Of a stretch of DNA of 64,000 bases, positions 1 through 7,359 are shown in pieces. This DNA comes from Rhodobacteraceae bacterium UBA3069 (GTDB taxonomy: Bacteria; Pseudomonadota; Alphaproteobacteria; Rhodobacterales; Rhodobacteraceae). The DNA lies in contig DFBX01000125.1 of the NCBI GenBank assembly GCA_002366795.1, positions 1-64,000 of the forward strand, in the 5' to 3' direction. Below the pieces are notes generated by a model. That model was not told the origin of the DNA and did not search any database. It saw only the letters and a program-made list of their open reading frames with translations. Positions within the stretch are counted from its first letter, which is position 1, and every line of letters begins with the position of its first letter. The position numbers and the translations under genes are program-made.

Positions 1-2
1 TT

Positions 3-119
3 GCCGAGGCTATTCTGGCCTTTTTCCGAGAAACCATCCCCAAGAAATGGCAGGACTTCCGAAATCAGGTCACCGATAACTTCCGCATCATATCAGATCA
101 AAATCTTCGGGTTTTCTAG
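3..119 (+). mobile_element. IS630-type transposase, C-terminal end only
   Basis: An open frame enters from the left edge and runs 38 codons to a TAG at 117. The peptide contains FFRETIPKKW and QVTDNFRIIS, which matches the C-terminal signature I know from IS630-family transposases of Rhodobacteraceae (a Trp-containing stretch followed by TDNFRxI). The rest of the transposase lies outside the window. The 48 bp between this stop and the end of pqqE are AT-rich compared with the neighbourhood and probably hold the element's terminal repeat, but I cannot define it without the other end. Confidence 0.65.
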
Positions 120-167
120 GGATAGGGGTATAGATAATAGTTTGAAAGGTTATTATTTTAAATCCTG

Positions 168-1256
168 TCAGCCAGCCGGCACGCGATAGGTGAAATCCGC
201 CTCTGCATCCGCAGCGTCCACCTCCTCCAATAGCGCCACGACCTTATCATGGTCGGGGGATTTCACACAGACCGGGTCGGTCGCGCCCGCGTTGCCTGCC
301 AGCGTCATGGCCTGACACCGGCAGCCGCCGAAATCGACCTCCTTGCGCTCGCATGTCGCGCAGGGATCTGGCATCCAGTCGGTGCCGCGATAGGCATTGA
401 AGGCGGCGCTGTCATACCAGATGTCGCGCAGGCTGCGTTCGGTCACCTTTTCGAAAGTCAGGTAGGGAATGGATTCCGCCGCGTGGCAAGGCAGCACCGT
501 GCCATCGGGTATCACGTTCAGCCCGGCAGAGCCCCAGCCGCCCATACAAGCCTTGGGGTAATCCGCGTAATAGTCGGGCGGCACAAAATCAAATGCCATG
601 ACGCCGCGCAACCGCGTGCGCGCAGCCGCCACGGTGCGTTTCACCATTTCCGTCTGCTCCCGCGTAGGCAGCAGTTGCGCGCGATTCTTCAGCGCCCAGC
701 CGTGGAATTGCACACAGGCCACCTCCAGCCGGCGCGCGCCCAGTTCCACCGCCATCTCGATCGTGCGGTCCAGGTCGTCCAGGTTTTGCCGATGCATCAC
801 CGCGTTCAGGGTCAGGGGGATGCCGCGCGCCTTGATCTCCTGCGCGATCAGCATCTTGCGGTTGAACCCGCCCTTGTAGCCGCCGATCCGGTCGGCCAAG
901 GCGGCATTGGTGCCCTGCAAGGACAGCTGCACATGGTCCATTCCCGCCGCTTCCAGCGCATCCAGCCGGCGCGGCGTCAGCCCGACGCCCGAGGTGATCA
1001 AATTGGTATAAAGCCCCGCCTCATGCGCCGCTGTCACAAGGTCCACCAGATCGGGACGCGAGGCAGGCTCCCCTCCCGACAGATGCAGTTGCAACACGCC
1101 CAGATCGGCCGCCTGCCGGAATACATCGGCCCATTGATCGGTCGTCATCTCGCCCGCCTTGTCCTGCAATTCCAACGAGTTGGAACAATAGGGGCAGGAC
1201 AGCGGGCAACGGTGCGTCAGTTCGGCCAGCATGGCGATGGGGGGCGGGGTGGTCAT
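168..1256 (-). CDS. pqqE: PQQ biosynthesis radical SAM protein PqqE
   Basis: PqqE is a cytoplasmic radical SAM enzyme that makes the Glu-Tyr carbon-carbon crosslink in PqqA bound to PqqD. The 362-residue protein has the radical SAM CxxxCxxC motif at Cys17, Cys21 and Cys24. A C-terminal cysteine-rich region (PCATCER, GGCRC, PVC) is typical of SPASM auxiliary clusters. Length and motifs fit the family. The ATG overlaps the end of pqqD by 4 bp (ATGA), so pqqD and pqqE are translationally coupled as last genes of pqqABCDE. The gene ends 48 bp from an IS630 transposase remnant, so the operon end lies at an insertion site. Confidence 0.96.
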   Translation of the reverse strand: MTTPPPIAMLAELTHRCPLSCPYCSNSLELQDKAGEMTTDQWADVFRQAADLGVLQLHLSGGEPASRPDLVDLVTAAHEAGLYTNLITSGVGLTPRRLDALEAAGMDHVQLSLQGTNAALADRIGGYKGGFNRKMLIAQEIKARGIPLTLNAVMHRQNLDDLDRTIEMAVELGARRLEVACVQFHGWALKNRAQLLPTREQTEMVKRTVAAARTRLRGVMAFDFVPPDYYADYPKACMGGWGSAGLNVIPDGTVLPCHAAESIPYLTFEKVTERSLRDIWYDSAAFNAYRGTDWMPDPCATCERKEVDFGGCRCQAMTLAGNAGATDPVCVKSPDHDKVVALLEEVDAADAEADFTYRVPAG

Positions 1257-1543
1257 GCAAGCTCCAGATAGATGCGACCACGCAGGCTGGTCAGGAATTT
1301 CTGCACATCGGTGCGTATCTGATCCTCGGGGGCATTGTAATCGCGCGCAAGCCCGCTGACGACGTCACCAAAAGAGGCAGCCCCATCGACACGGCCCAAT
1401 ATCGCCACCCCGATGTCATCCAGCCGCACGGCTTTTTCCGGGGCCAGCAGCACCGTGCCCCCACGTACGCGATCGGGGGCAAGGCGCACCCCGCGCGGCA
1501 GGCGCGGCACATCGGCGTCCTTCAGGTTCAGCGGGTCGCTCAT
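1253..1543 (-). CDS. pqqD: PQQ biosynthesis peptide chaperone PqqD
   Basis: PqqD is the small RiPP recognition element that binds PqqA and presents it to PqqE. From the ATG at 1543 it encodes 96 residues (starting MSDPLNLKD), the usual size. A longer frame upstream is rejected because it runs into pqqC and lacks family similarity. The sequence has the PRLPRGVRL and LLAPEKAVRLDDIG segments expected for the winged-helix PqqD fold. It overlaps pqqC and pqqE by 4 bp on each side, which implies coupled translation across C-D-E. Confidence 0.94.
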   Translation of the reverse strand: MSDPLNLKDADVPRLPRGVRLAPDRVRGGTVLLAPEKAVRLDDIGVAILGRVDGAASFGDVVSGLARDYNAPEDQIRTDVQKFLTSLRGRIYLELA

Positions 1544-2280
1544 GCCATCCCCTGCCCCGGTTGCCACGCGCCGGGCGGGATACGCGCAGGCACGACATAG
1601 GCCGAATGCAGCGCATCCAGCTGCGCCCACAGAACGTCCGTCTTGAAGGTCAGCGCATCACAAGCCATCTGCGCCTTTTCCTCGGTGTCGGCGTGGTCCA
1701 GCACCCATGCCAGCCCATAGGCCACATCCTTGGGCGCCTCGGTCAGGCGTTTCTGGAAATAGGACATGCTGTCGGGATTGGCGAAATCGTAATGCTTGAA
1801 CAGTCCCGCGATGCGTTCTTCGTGGATCTTGGGCGCGAACAATTCAGTCAGCGAGGACGCAACCGCCTGCAACAGCGGCATGTCCCGAACGTAGCGAATA
1901 TAGGCATCCACCGCGAATTGCGTGGCGGGTAGAACGCCCACGCCGGATGCCACGTAATCGGGGTTCAGCCCCACGGCCTCGGCCAGTTTCAGCCAGCGCC
2001 GGATGCCGCCGCCCTCGTGGACGCCGCCGTCGTGATCTTCGATCCGCGAGCGCCATTCGCGCCGCATGTCGGGATCGGTGCAGCGCGACAGGAAGGCCGC
2101 GTCCTTCATCGGAATGCCCGCTTGATAGGCCCAGCGGTTGATGACCCAGGCGCGCACCTGGTCGGGGTTACATTCGCCATCGTGCAGCATCCGGTGAAAC
2201 GGGTGCTTGTCGTGGTAACGCTCCGCCCCGATGGCGCGCAAACGTGCCTCGACCTCGTCCTTGGAAATCTCGCGGCTCAT
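1540..2280 (-). CDS. pqqC: Pyrroloquinoline-quinone synthase PqqC
   Basis: PqqC is the cofactorless oxidase that catalyses the final ring closure and eight-electron oxidation giving PQQ. The 246-residue all-helical protein starts at MSREISKDEVEARL and carries the family's N-terminal active-site region (HPFHRMLHDGE, then WVINRWAYQ). The chosen ATG at 2280 overlaps the pqqB stop as ATGA. An alternative in-frame start 12 codons upstream would lie inside pqqB and is less likely. The length matches the usual 240-255 residues. Confidence 0.95.
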   Translation of the reverse strand: MSREISKDEVEARLRAIGAERYHDKHPFHRMLHDGECNPDQVRAWVINRWAYQAGIPMKDAAFLSRCTDPDMRREWRSRIEDHDGGVHEGGGIRRWLKLAEAVGLNPDYVASGVGVLPATQFAVDAYIRYVRDMPLLQAVASSLTELFAPKIHEERIAGLFKHYDFANPDSMSYFQKRLTEAPKDVAYGLAWVLDHADTEEKAQMACDALTFKTDVLWAQLDALHSAYVVPARIPPGAWQPGQGMA

Positions 2281-3164
2281 GGTGTGATCTCCTGCCCGTC
2301 CTGGGCGATCTCCCATCCGGCGGCTTGAACGGCGATCCGCTCGCGGCTGTCCGGTTGCAGAATGGGATTTGTATTATTGATATGGATATAGACCTTTTGC
2401 GCGGCGATCCTCGCCAGCCGGTCCAGCGACCCACCGTCGCCGGATATAGGCACATGGCCCATGCGGCGACCGGTCTTGATGCCGGTTCCGGTGCGGATCA
2501 TCTCGTCATCGTCCCAGACCGTGCCGTCAAAGAACAGGATGTCGGCATCCGCGATCCGCGCCAGCAGCTTGTCTGTCACGACCGCACAGCCGGGGATGTA
2601 ATAGGCGATCTTGCCGCCCCCTTCCATCCGCACGCCCACGGTCTGTTCGCCCTCCAGATCGGTCTGCACCTCGGCCCCTTCCATGAACAGGGGCACCTTG
2701 CCGGGCACGGCGAACAGGGTCGCGGTCAACCCACCATGCAGATCGAACGGCGCATCCAGCCCGACCTTTTCACGCGCAACCTTTTCACGGTTCACCGCGT
2801 CGAAAATCCGGTTCGCGCCCAACACATCCAGAATGTCGCCCGTCGCCAACAGGCGAAACGGCGTCTGTTCACGCAAGGACAAAAGCCCCGCGATGTGGTC
2901 GATATCACCATTGGTCAACAGGACAGAAGCAACGGGGGTGTCGCGCAATTCGCGCGGATGCAGCACCGGATTATCCAGCATCTGCTGACGGATGTCGGGG
3001 GATGCATTAAGGATGCTCCACGTTTCGCCATCCACCGAAACCGCCAAAGACGACTGGCCCGAAGGAGGGATCTTCCCCCTTCGGGCGTCGTTACAGTTCC
3101 GGCAGCCACAATTCCATTGCGGCAGTCCACCACCCGCTGCGGCCCCCAGGACAAGAAACTTCAT
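2277..3164 (-). CDS. pqqB: PQQ biosynthesis protein PqqB
   Basis: PqqB is a metallo-beta-lactamase-fold oxygenase-like protein thought to hydroxylate the crosslinked PqqA-derived intermediate. The 295-residue product starts MKFLVLGAAAGGGLPQWNC and carries the family's CxCxxC zinc site at Cys19, Cys21 and Cys24. The degenerate MBL region LLTNGDIDHIAGL replaces a full HxHxDH motif, as is normal for PqqB. The ATG at 3164 is preceded by GGAG. A GTG four codons upstream is possible. It follows pqqA by 28 bp. Confidence 0.95.
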   Translation of the reverse strand: MKFLVLGAAAGGGLPQWNCGCRNCNDARRGKIPPSGQSSLAVSVDGETWSILNASPDIRQQMLDNPVLHPRELRDTPVASVLLTNGDIDHIAGLLSLREQTPFRLLATGDILDVLGANRIFDAVNREKVAREKVGLDAPFDLHGGLTATLFAVPGKVPLFMEGAEVQTDLEGEQTVGVRMEGGGKIAYYIPGCAVVTDKLLARIADADILFFDGTVWDDDEMIRTGTGIKTGRRMGHVPISGDGGSLDRLARIAAQKVYIHINNTNPILQPDSRERIAVQAAGWEIAQDGQEITP

Positions 3165-3192
3165 GCCAGGCTCCACCGCGAGTCAGGGGTTA

Positions 3193-3300
3193 TCAGAACA
3201 GGTCTTGTTCGTAGTCGCGACCTTCGTCCTCGGCAGGGGTGTACATGTTGATTTCCATGCCGCAGTTCACTTCTTTGATCTTCGGTGCAGTCCAGGCCAT
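3193..3300 (-). CDS. pqqA: PQQ precursor peptide PqqA
   Basis: This 35-codon gene encodes the ribosomal precursor of PQQ. The peptide begins MAWTAPKIKEVNCGMEINMY and ends in an acidic tail (EDEGRDYEQDLF). The conserved Glu-x3-Tyr pair that becomes PQQ is Glu16 and Tyr20. A strong ribosome binding site (GGAGGAAACG) sits directly before the ATG, in keeping with high expression of PqqA relative to the enzymes. It is the first gene of the pqqABCDE operon. The stop is at 3193-3195, 28 bp before pqqB. Confidence 0.96.
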   Translation of the reverse strand: MAWTAPKIKEVNCGMEINMYTPAEDEGRDYEQDLF

Positions 3301-3335
3301 CGTTTCCTCCACTAGCTTGGTTTCTCCTCGGCATC

Positions 3336-3393
3336 AGCGTAGCGCCACAGGGGGCTTTGGCAAAATGCTTCTTTGGTCGTAGGAGGATCTACG
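3336..3393 (-). promoter_or_regulatory. Probable pqqA promoter with TACGAC site
   Basis: On the minus strand CTACGACC (3382-3375) is followed 33 nt later by a -10-like TACGCT (3341-3336), about 35 bp before the pqqA ATG. The same arrangement recurs before xoxF, the Sel1 gene and the response-regulator gene. The site partly overlaps an inverted repeat CGTAG-N6-CTACG (3378-3393). The interval is shared with the divergent NosR-like gene. The assignment is inference from repeated motif and spacing. Confidence 0.55.
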
Positions 3394-3469
3394 CCTGCCC
3401 CTGGCCTTCATATGGATTAGACCATGGTCGCATGTCGCGCCTGTTCATTCGCGCCCTAATCTTCGCCCC

Positions 3470-5539
3470 ATGCGCGACCTATTCATCAAGGCCATTGCGG
3501 CCCTTTTCATATTGACCCACGCCGTGATGGCCACGCCCCTTCCCCGCGAAAATCTGGAGGGCTACATCATGCCGCCCTTTTCACTGGGCGAGGCGGCAAA
3601 CGACAAGGGCGTCTATACCCTGCTCAATTCCGGCGGGGCCGAGGCGGGCTATGTCTTTGAAACAGAACCACTTGCGCCGCTGCCCGGCTTTTCCGGCGCG
3701 CCGATCAACGTCCTTGTCATTCTAGACCTTGAAGGCAAGTTCATGGATGTGCGGCTCATCTCGCATAACGAGCCGATTTTTGTCTCAGGCCTGGGCGAGG
3801 CACCGTTCCACCGGTTTTTCGAACAATATCGCGGGCTTTCGATTTCCCAGTCCATCGTGGTCGGCACGCCTTATGGCGGCGGGGCGCAGGGATCGTCCCT
3901 CGTTTACCTCGACGGGGTGACCAAGGCCACGGCCTCTGTCCGGATCGCGCACGAATCGGTGATGGGCGCGGCGCTGGCCGTGGCGCGGGAGAAGATGCAG
4001 GGCATTTCCACCCGCCCGCCCGCGCAACCCGACGCATCGGTGGACGAATCCCTAACGTGGGACGACCTGGTGGCGCAGGGCATCGCCACCCACCAGACCG
4101 TCACGAATGCCGAATTGGACGCGCTGTTCAAAGGCACCCTGTGGGAGGATGACGACCCCGAAGCGCGGGACGATCCGACCGCCCCCTATCTGGACATCTG
4201 GGTGCTGGACATCGGCCCACGATCCATCGCGCGGGCGGCGCTGGCCCCGGACACCTATGACGAATTGCAGCATTTCCTTGAAATCTCGCCCGAGCAAGAG
4301 CCGCTTTTGCTGATCGAAACCGCGCGGCACGGGCTCGTCTCGCCAGATTTCGTGCGCAACACCGCGCCCGATTGGCTGTCCGCAGAACAAGGCGGGCTGC
4401 CCATCGCCCTGCGTGACGCCGATCTGTTCGTCGAACTGGCAAAAGGCGCGCCCGATGGTGCAGCGATGATCCTGCGCACGGACCGGCGGCTGGGGCTCGA
4501 TCCGGCCTCTGAATGGCAGTTGAACGTGGCCGCCGTGCGCGAACATGGTATGTTCCAGCCCGAAATGGCCTCCGTCACCCTGCCCGTCACCGTCACCACG
4601 CCCGAACGGTTCTTCACCCGCCCCGGCGAGGTGAAACAAGCCCCCCCGTGGCTGGAGGCGCTGCGCGGCCGTCAAACCGACCTGATCGTGCTGGGTGCCT
4701 TTCTTGTGCCGCTTCTGGCGCTCGTGTTCGCCCATAAACGCCTTGCCGGTGCGCACTATTTCACCCCGATCCGCCCTGCCATTCTGGCCGTGGTCATCGG
4801 CTTTGTCGGCTGGTGGGGTCAGGGCCAGCTGTCCATCGTCACGGTTCTGGGTGTGATCCGCACCGCCTTTCAGGGGGGGAGTTATACCTTCCTTGTCTAC
4901 GACCCGTTCTCGCTTGTGGTCTGGGGAGCGGCGATTATCGGGTTTTTCCTCTGGGGACGCGGGCTGTTCTGTGGCTGGCTGTGCCCCTTTGGCGCCATGC
5001 AGGAATTCGCGCACCATCTGGGCCAGCTGCTGCGCCTGCCGCAGATCAAACCATCCAACGCATGGGACGCGCGGCTGAAACTGTTGAAATATGTCGTTCT
5101 GGCCAGCCTTCTGGCCGTAGTCTTCCTTGCCCCCGCCTATACCGAAAAAGCGGCCGAGGTTGAGCCGTTCAAAACCGCGATCACCACGTTCTTTGTCCGC
5201 GAGTGGTATTACGTCGCCTATGCGGCCGGGCTGTTGCTGCTGTCCATGGTGCTGTTCAAAGGGTTCTGCCGCTATGTCTGTCCCCTTGGTGCGGTCATGG
5301 CTATCGGCGGGCTGCTCAGGGGCCGCAAATGGATCGAGCGGCGCGCAGAATGCGGATCGCCCTGCCAGCTGTGCAAGGTGAAATGCAATTACAACGCCAT
5401 CAAGAAAACCGGCGAAATCCAGTATGACGAATGCTTTGCTTGCTTGGATTGCGTGACCATCCATGACGACCCCAAGCAATGCGTGCCCCTAATCATCGCC
5501 GCGAAACGCGGGGCAAAACTGCAAGAGGCCGCCGAATGA
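3470..5539 (+). CDS. NosR/NirI-family membrane FMN and iron-sulfur protein
   Basis: The 689-residue protein has an N-terminal signal segment and a periplasmic FMN-binding-type domain (about residues 75-165, with DGVTKATAS near the expected flavinylation threonine). Several membrane segments follow (about residues 400-620), with two CxxxCP motifs (CGWLCP, CRYVCP). The C-terminal polyferredoxin part has CQLCKVKC and CFACLDC. This is the NosR/NirI architecture, which moves electrons from the quinol pool to periplasmic acceptors. No nosZ, nir or nos genes are nearby. The gene is followed by apbE (4-bp overlap), which fits a flavinylated protein, and is divergent from pqqA. A role in a PQQ/methanol or other periplasmic electron pathway is inference. 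Confidence 0.85.
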   Translation: MRDLFIKAIAALFILTHAVMATPLPRENLEGYIMPPFSLGEAANDKGVYTLLNSGGAEAGYVFETEPLAPLPGFSGAPINVLVILDLEGKFMDVRLISHNEPIFVSGLGEAPFHRFFEQYRGLSISQSIVVGTPYGGGAQGSSLVYLDGVTKATASVRIAHESVMGAALAVAREKMQGISTRPPAQPDASVDESLTWDDLVAQGIATHQTVTNAELDALFKGTLWEDDDPEARDDPTAPYLDIWVLDIGPRSIARAALAPDTYDELQHFLEISPEQEPLLLIETARHGLVSPDFVRNTAPDWLSAEQGGLPIALRDADLFVELAKGAPDGAAMILRTDRRLGLDPASEWQLNVAAVREHGMFQPEMASVTLPVTVTTPERFFTRPGEVKQAPPWLEALRGRQTDLIVLGAFLVPLLALVFAHKRLAGAHYFTPIRPAILAVVIGFVGWWGQGQLSIVTVLGVIRTAFQGGSYTFLVYDPFSLVVWGAAIIGFFLWGRGLFCGWLCPFGAMQEFAHHLGQLLRLPQIKPSNAWDARLKLLKYVVLASLLAVVFLAPAYTEKAAEVEPFKTAITTFFVREWYYVAYAAGLLLLSMVLFKGFCRYVCPLGAVMAIGGLLRGRKWIERRAECGSPCQLCKVKCNYNAIKKTGEIQYDECFACLDCVTIHDDPKQCVPLIIAAKRGAKLQEAAE

Positions 5540-6411
5540 CCCTGTCCCGCCGCCGCTTCCTGACCATCACCGCCGCGATGCTGGCCACACCGGCCAGCGC
5601 CGCGCGCCTGCGCTGGCAAGGCCGCGCCCTTGGGGCCGATTGCACATTGGAAATCCACGCGCCACGCGATCAGGCCGAACGCGCCTTGCGCGATGTGCGC
5701 GCCCTGCTGCGCCTGGCCGAGGCAAGGTTCAGCCTTTACGACCCCTCCTCGGAATTGTCGAAACTGAATGCGGCGGGAACGCTGGCCGCGCCCTCTTTGG
5801 AAATGACCGAAATCCTTGCGCTTTGCGACCGCGCCCACCACGCCACGGGCGGCACCTTCGACCCCACGGTGCAAACCCTTTGGGAGGCGCTGTCGACAGG
5901 AACACCCGTGGACTCCGCCGCATCCCTTGTTGGCTGGACCCGCGTGCAGCGCACTCCCCCGCGTTTGGACAAGGGACAGAAACTTACCCTCAACGGTGTG
6001 GCGCAGGGGTTTGCGACGGATATGGTCGCGGGCGCGCTACGCGCTGCGGGCCTGTCCAAGGTGCTGGTCAATATCGGCGAGTTTTCCGCCCTTGGTGGAC
6101 CATTTCACGTTGGCATGTCCGATCCCACTCACGGGCTGTTCGGGACAGCAACGCTGGAAAACAGCGCCATCGCCATATCGTCGCCTGCCGCGACCATGCT
6201 GGGCACCGCGCCGCATATCCTGTCGGCGACAGGACGCATCCCGCAATGGAATACCGTCAGCGTCCAGGCGCAAAATGCCGCGCTGGCAGACGCCGCATCA
6301 ACCGCCTTTTGCCTGATGGGCCACGCGGAAATCGAACGGGCCATACCGGCGTTGGACCTGACGCGCGCGACCATGCTGGACAGCACGGGGAGGGTTCACC
6401 ACATCGGATAG
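5536..6411 (+). CDS. apbE: FAD:protein FMN transferase ApbE
   Basis: ApbE attaches FMN covalently to threonine of periplasmic flavoproteins. The 291-residue product starts with a twin-arginine-like signal (SRRRFLTITAAML) and shows the family's blocks: FSLYDPSSELSKLN, GGTFDPTVQ, LNGVAQGFATD and NIGEFSALG. Its ATG overlaps the stop of the NosR-like gene, so that protein's FMN domain is the likely substrate. The C-terminal region, including NTVSVQAQNAALADAAST, is intact. It is followed by a bidirectional terminator facing the convergent coxM. Confidence 0.92.
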   Translation: MTLSRRRFLTITAAMLATPASAARLRWQGRALGADCTLEIHAPRDQAERALRDVRALLRLAEARFSLYDPSSELSKLNAAGTLAAPSLEMTEILALCDRAHHATGGTFDPTVQTLWEALSTGTPVDSAASLVGWTRVQRTPPRLDKGQKLTLNGVAQGFATDMVAGALRAAGLSKVLVNIGEFSALGGPFHVGMSDPTHGLFGTATLENSAIAISSPAATMLGTAPHILSATGRIPQWNTVSVQAQNAALADAASTAFCLMGHAEIERAIPALDLTRATMLDSTGRVHHIG

Positions 6412-6413
6412 AC

Positions 6414-6443
6414 GCAAAAAGCCCCGCACGATGGCGGGGCTTT
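6414..6443. terminator. Bidirectional terminator between apbE and coxM
   Basis: GCCCCGC (6421-6427) pairs with GCGGGGC (6434-6440) around a 6-nt loop. A five-A run lies on the left and TTT on the right. It sits between two convergent genes and can serve both strands. Confidence 0.8.
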
Positions 6444-6464
6444 CGCATGTCTTGTCAGACGCGA

Positions 6465-7250
6465 TCAGGCGGCTGCGGCGACCGCACGCTTGGTCAGAAC
6501 CTTGATCAGGTTGGCGCGGTATTCCGGCGTGCCGTGCAGATCACCGATCAGCCCGTCAGCCGAAGCGGTCAAACCGTCCACGGCATCGGCCGAGAAGTTG
6601 GAGGACAATGCCGCCTCTGCCTCGGTCCAGCGGAACACGCCCTCTTCCGATGCGCCGGTGACAGCAACGCGCACACCGTCGGCGTATTTCGCCACGAACA
6701 CACCTGTCAGCGCAAAGCGCGAGGCGGGCTGTTCGAACTTCTGGTAGTTGGCCTTTTCCGGGGTCGGGAACTTGACGCCGGTGATGATCTCGCCCTCGTC
6801 CAGCGCCGTGGTGAACATGCCCTGGAAATAGTCGTCTGCCGCGATTTCACGGACGTTGGTGACGATGGTCGCCCCCGATGCCAGCGCCGCCGACGGATAG
6901 CATGCCGCCGGATCGTTATTGGCAAGCGAGCCGCCGATGGTACCGCGGTTGCGAACTGCCGGATCACCGATATTGCCAGCCAAGGCGGCCAGCGCCGGAT
7001 AGGCCGTTGCCTCTGCGGCGACCTGTGCATGGGTGGTCGCGCCGCCGATCGTCAGGGTGCCACCATCCGCGGACACGCCCACCAGTTCGGGGATGCCGGT
7101 CAGGCTGACCAGCGTGCCGGGCATATTCAAACGCTGCTTCATCGTCGGGATCAGGGTCTGCCCCCCCGACAGCGGCTGCGCCTCTTCATCCTTCAGCGCG
7201 GCGACGGCCTCTGCCACCGAACCGGGCTTTACGAATTCGAAATTGTACAT
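6465..7250 (-). CDS. coxM: CO dehydrogenase-type FAD subunit (form II set)
   Basis: This is the medium, FAD-binding subunit of a molybdenum hydroxylase, 261 residues. It shows the family's FAD motifs: PLSGGQTLIPTMKQRL near residue 30 and TIGGSLANNDPAACYPSAAL near residue 105. It is the last gene of a minus-strand set coxG-coxS-coxL-coxM with gaps of 39, 90 and 109 bp. The product would pass electrons from the molybdenum subunit's iron-sulfur clusters to FAD. The partner large subunit is form II, so the true substrate is uncertain. Confidence 0.9.
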   Translation of the reverse strand: MYNFEFVKPGSVAEAVAALKDEEAQPLSGGQTLIPTMKQRLNMPGTLVSLTGIPELVGVSADGGTLTIGGATTHAQVAAEATAYPALAALAGNIGDPAVRNRGTIGGSLANNDPAACYPSAALASGATIVTNVREIAADDYFQGMFTTALDEGEIITGVKFPTPEKANYQKFEQPASRFALTGVFVAKYADGVRVAVTGASEEGVFRWTEAEAALSSNFSADAVDGLTASADGLIGDLHGTPEYRANLIKVLTKRAVAAAA

Positions 7251-7359
7251 CTTCGTTTCTCCTCCTGAAACGTCGGGGCGCTGCGCCCTTCCGCTTCATT
7301 GTTCCATAAATACCTTGGTCCCGGCCGCACGGGCCTGCCGCACGACCGGGGAAGGAGCC

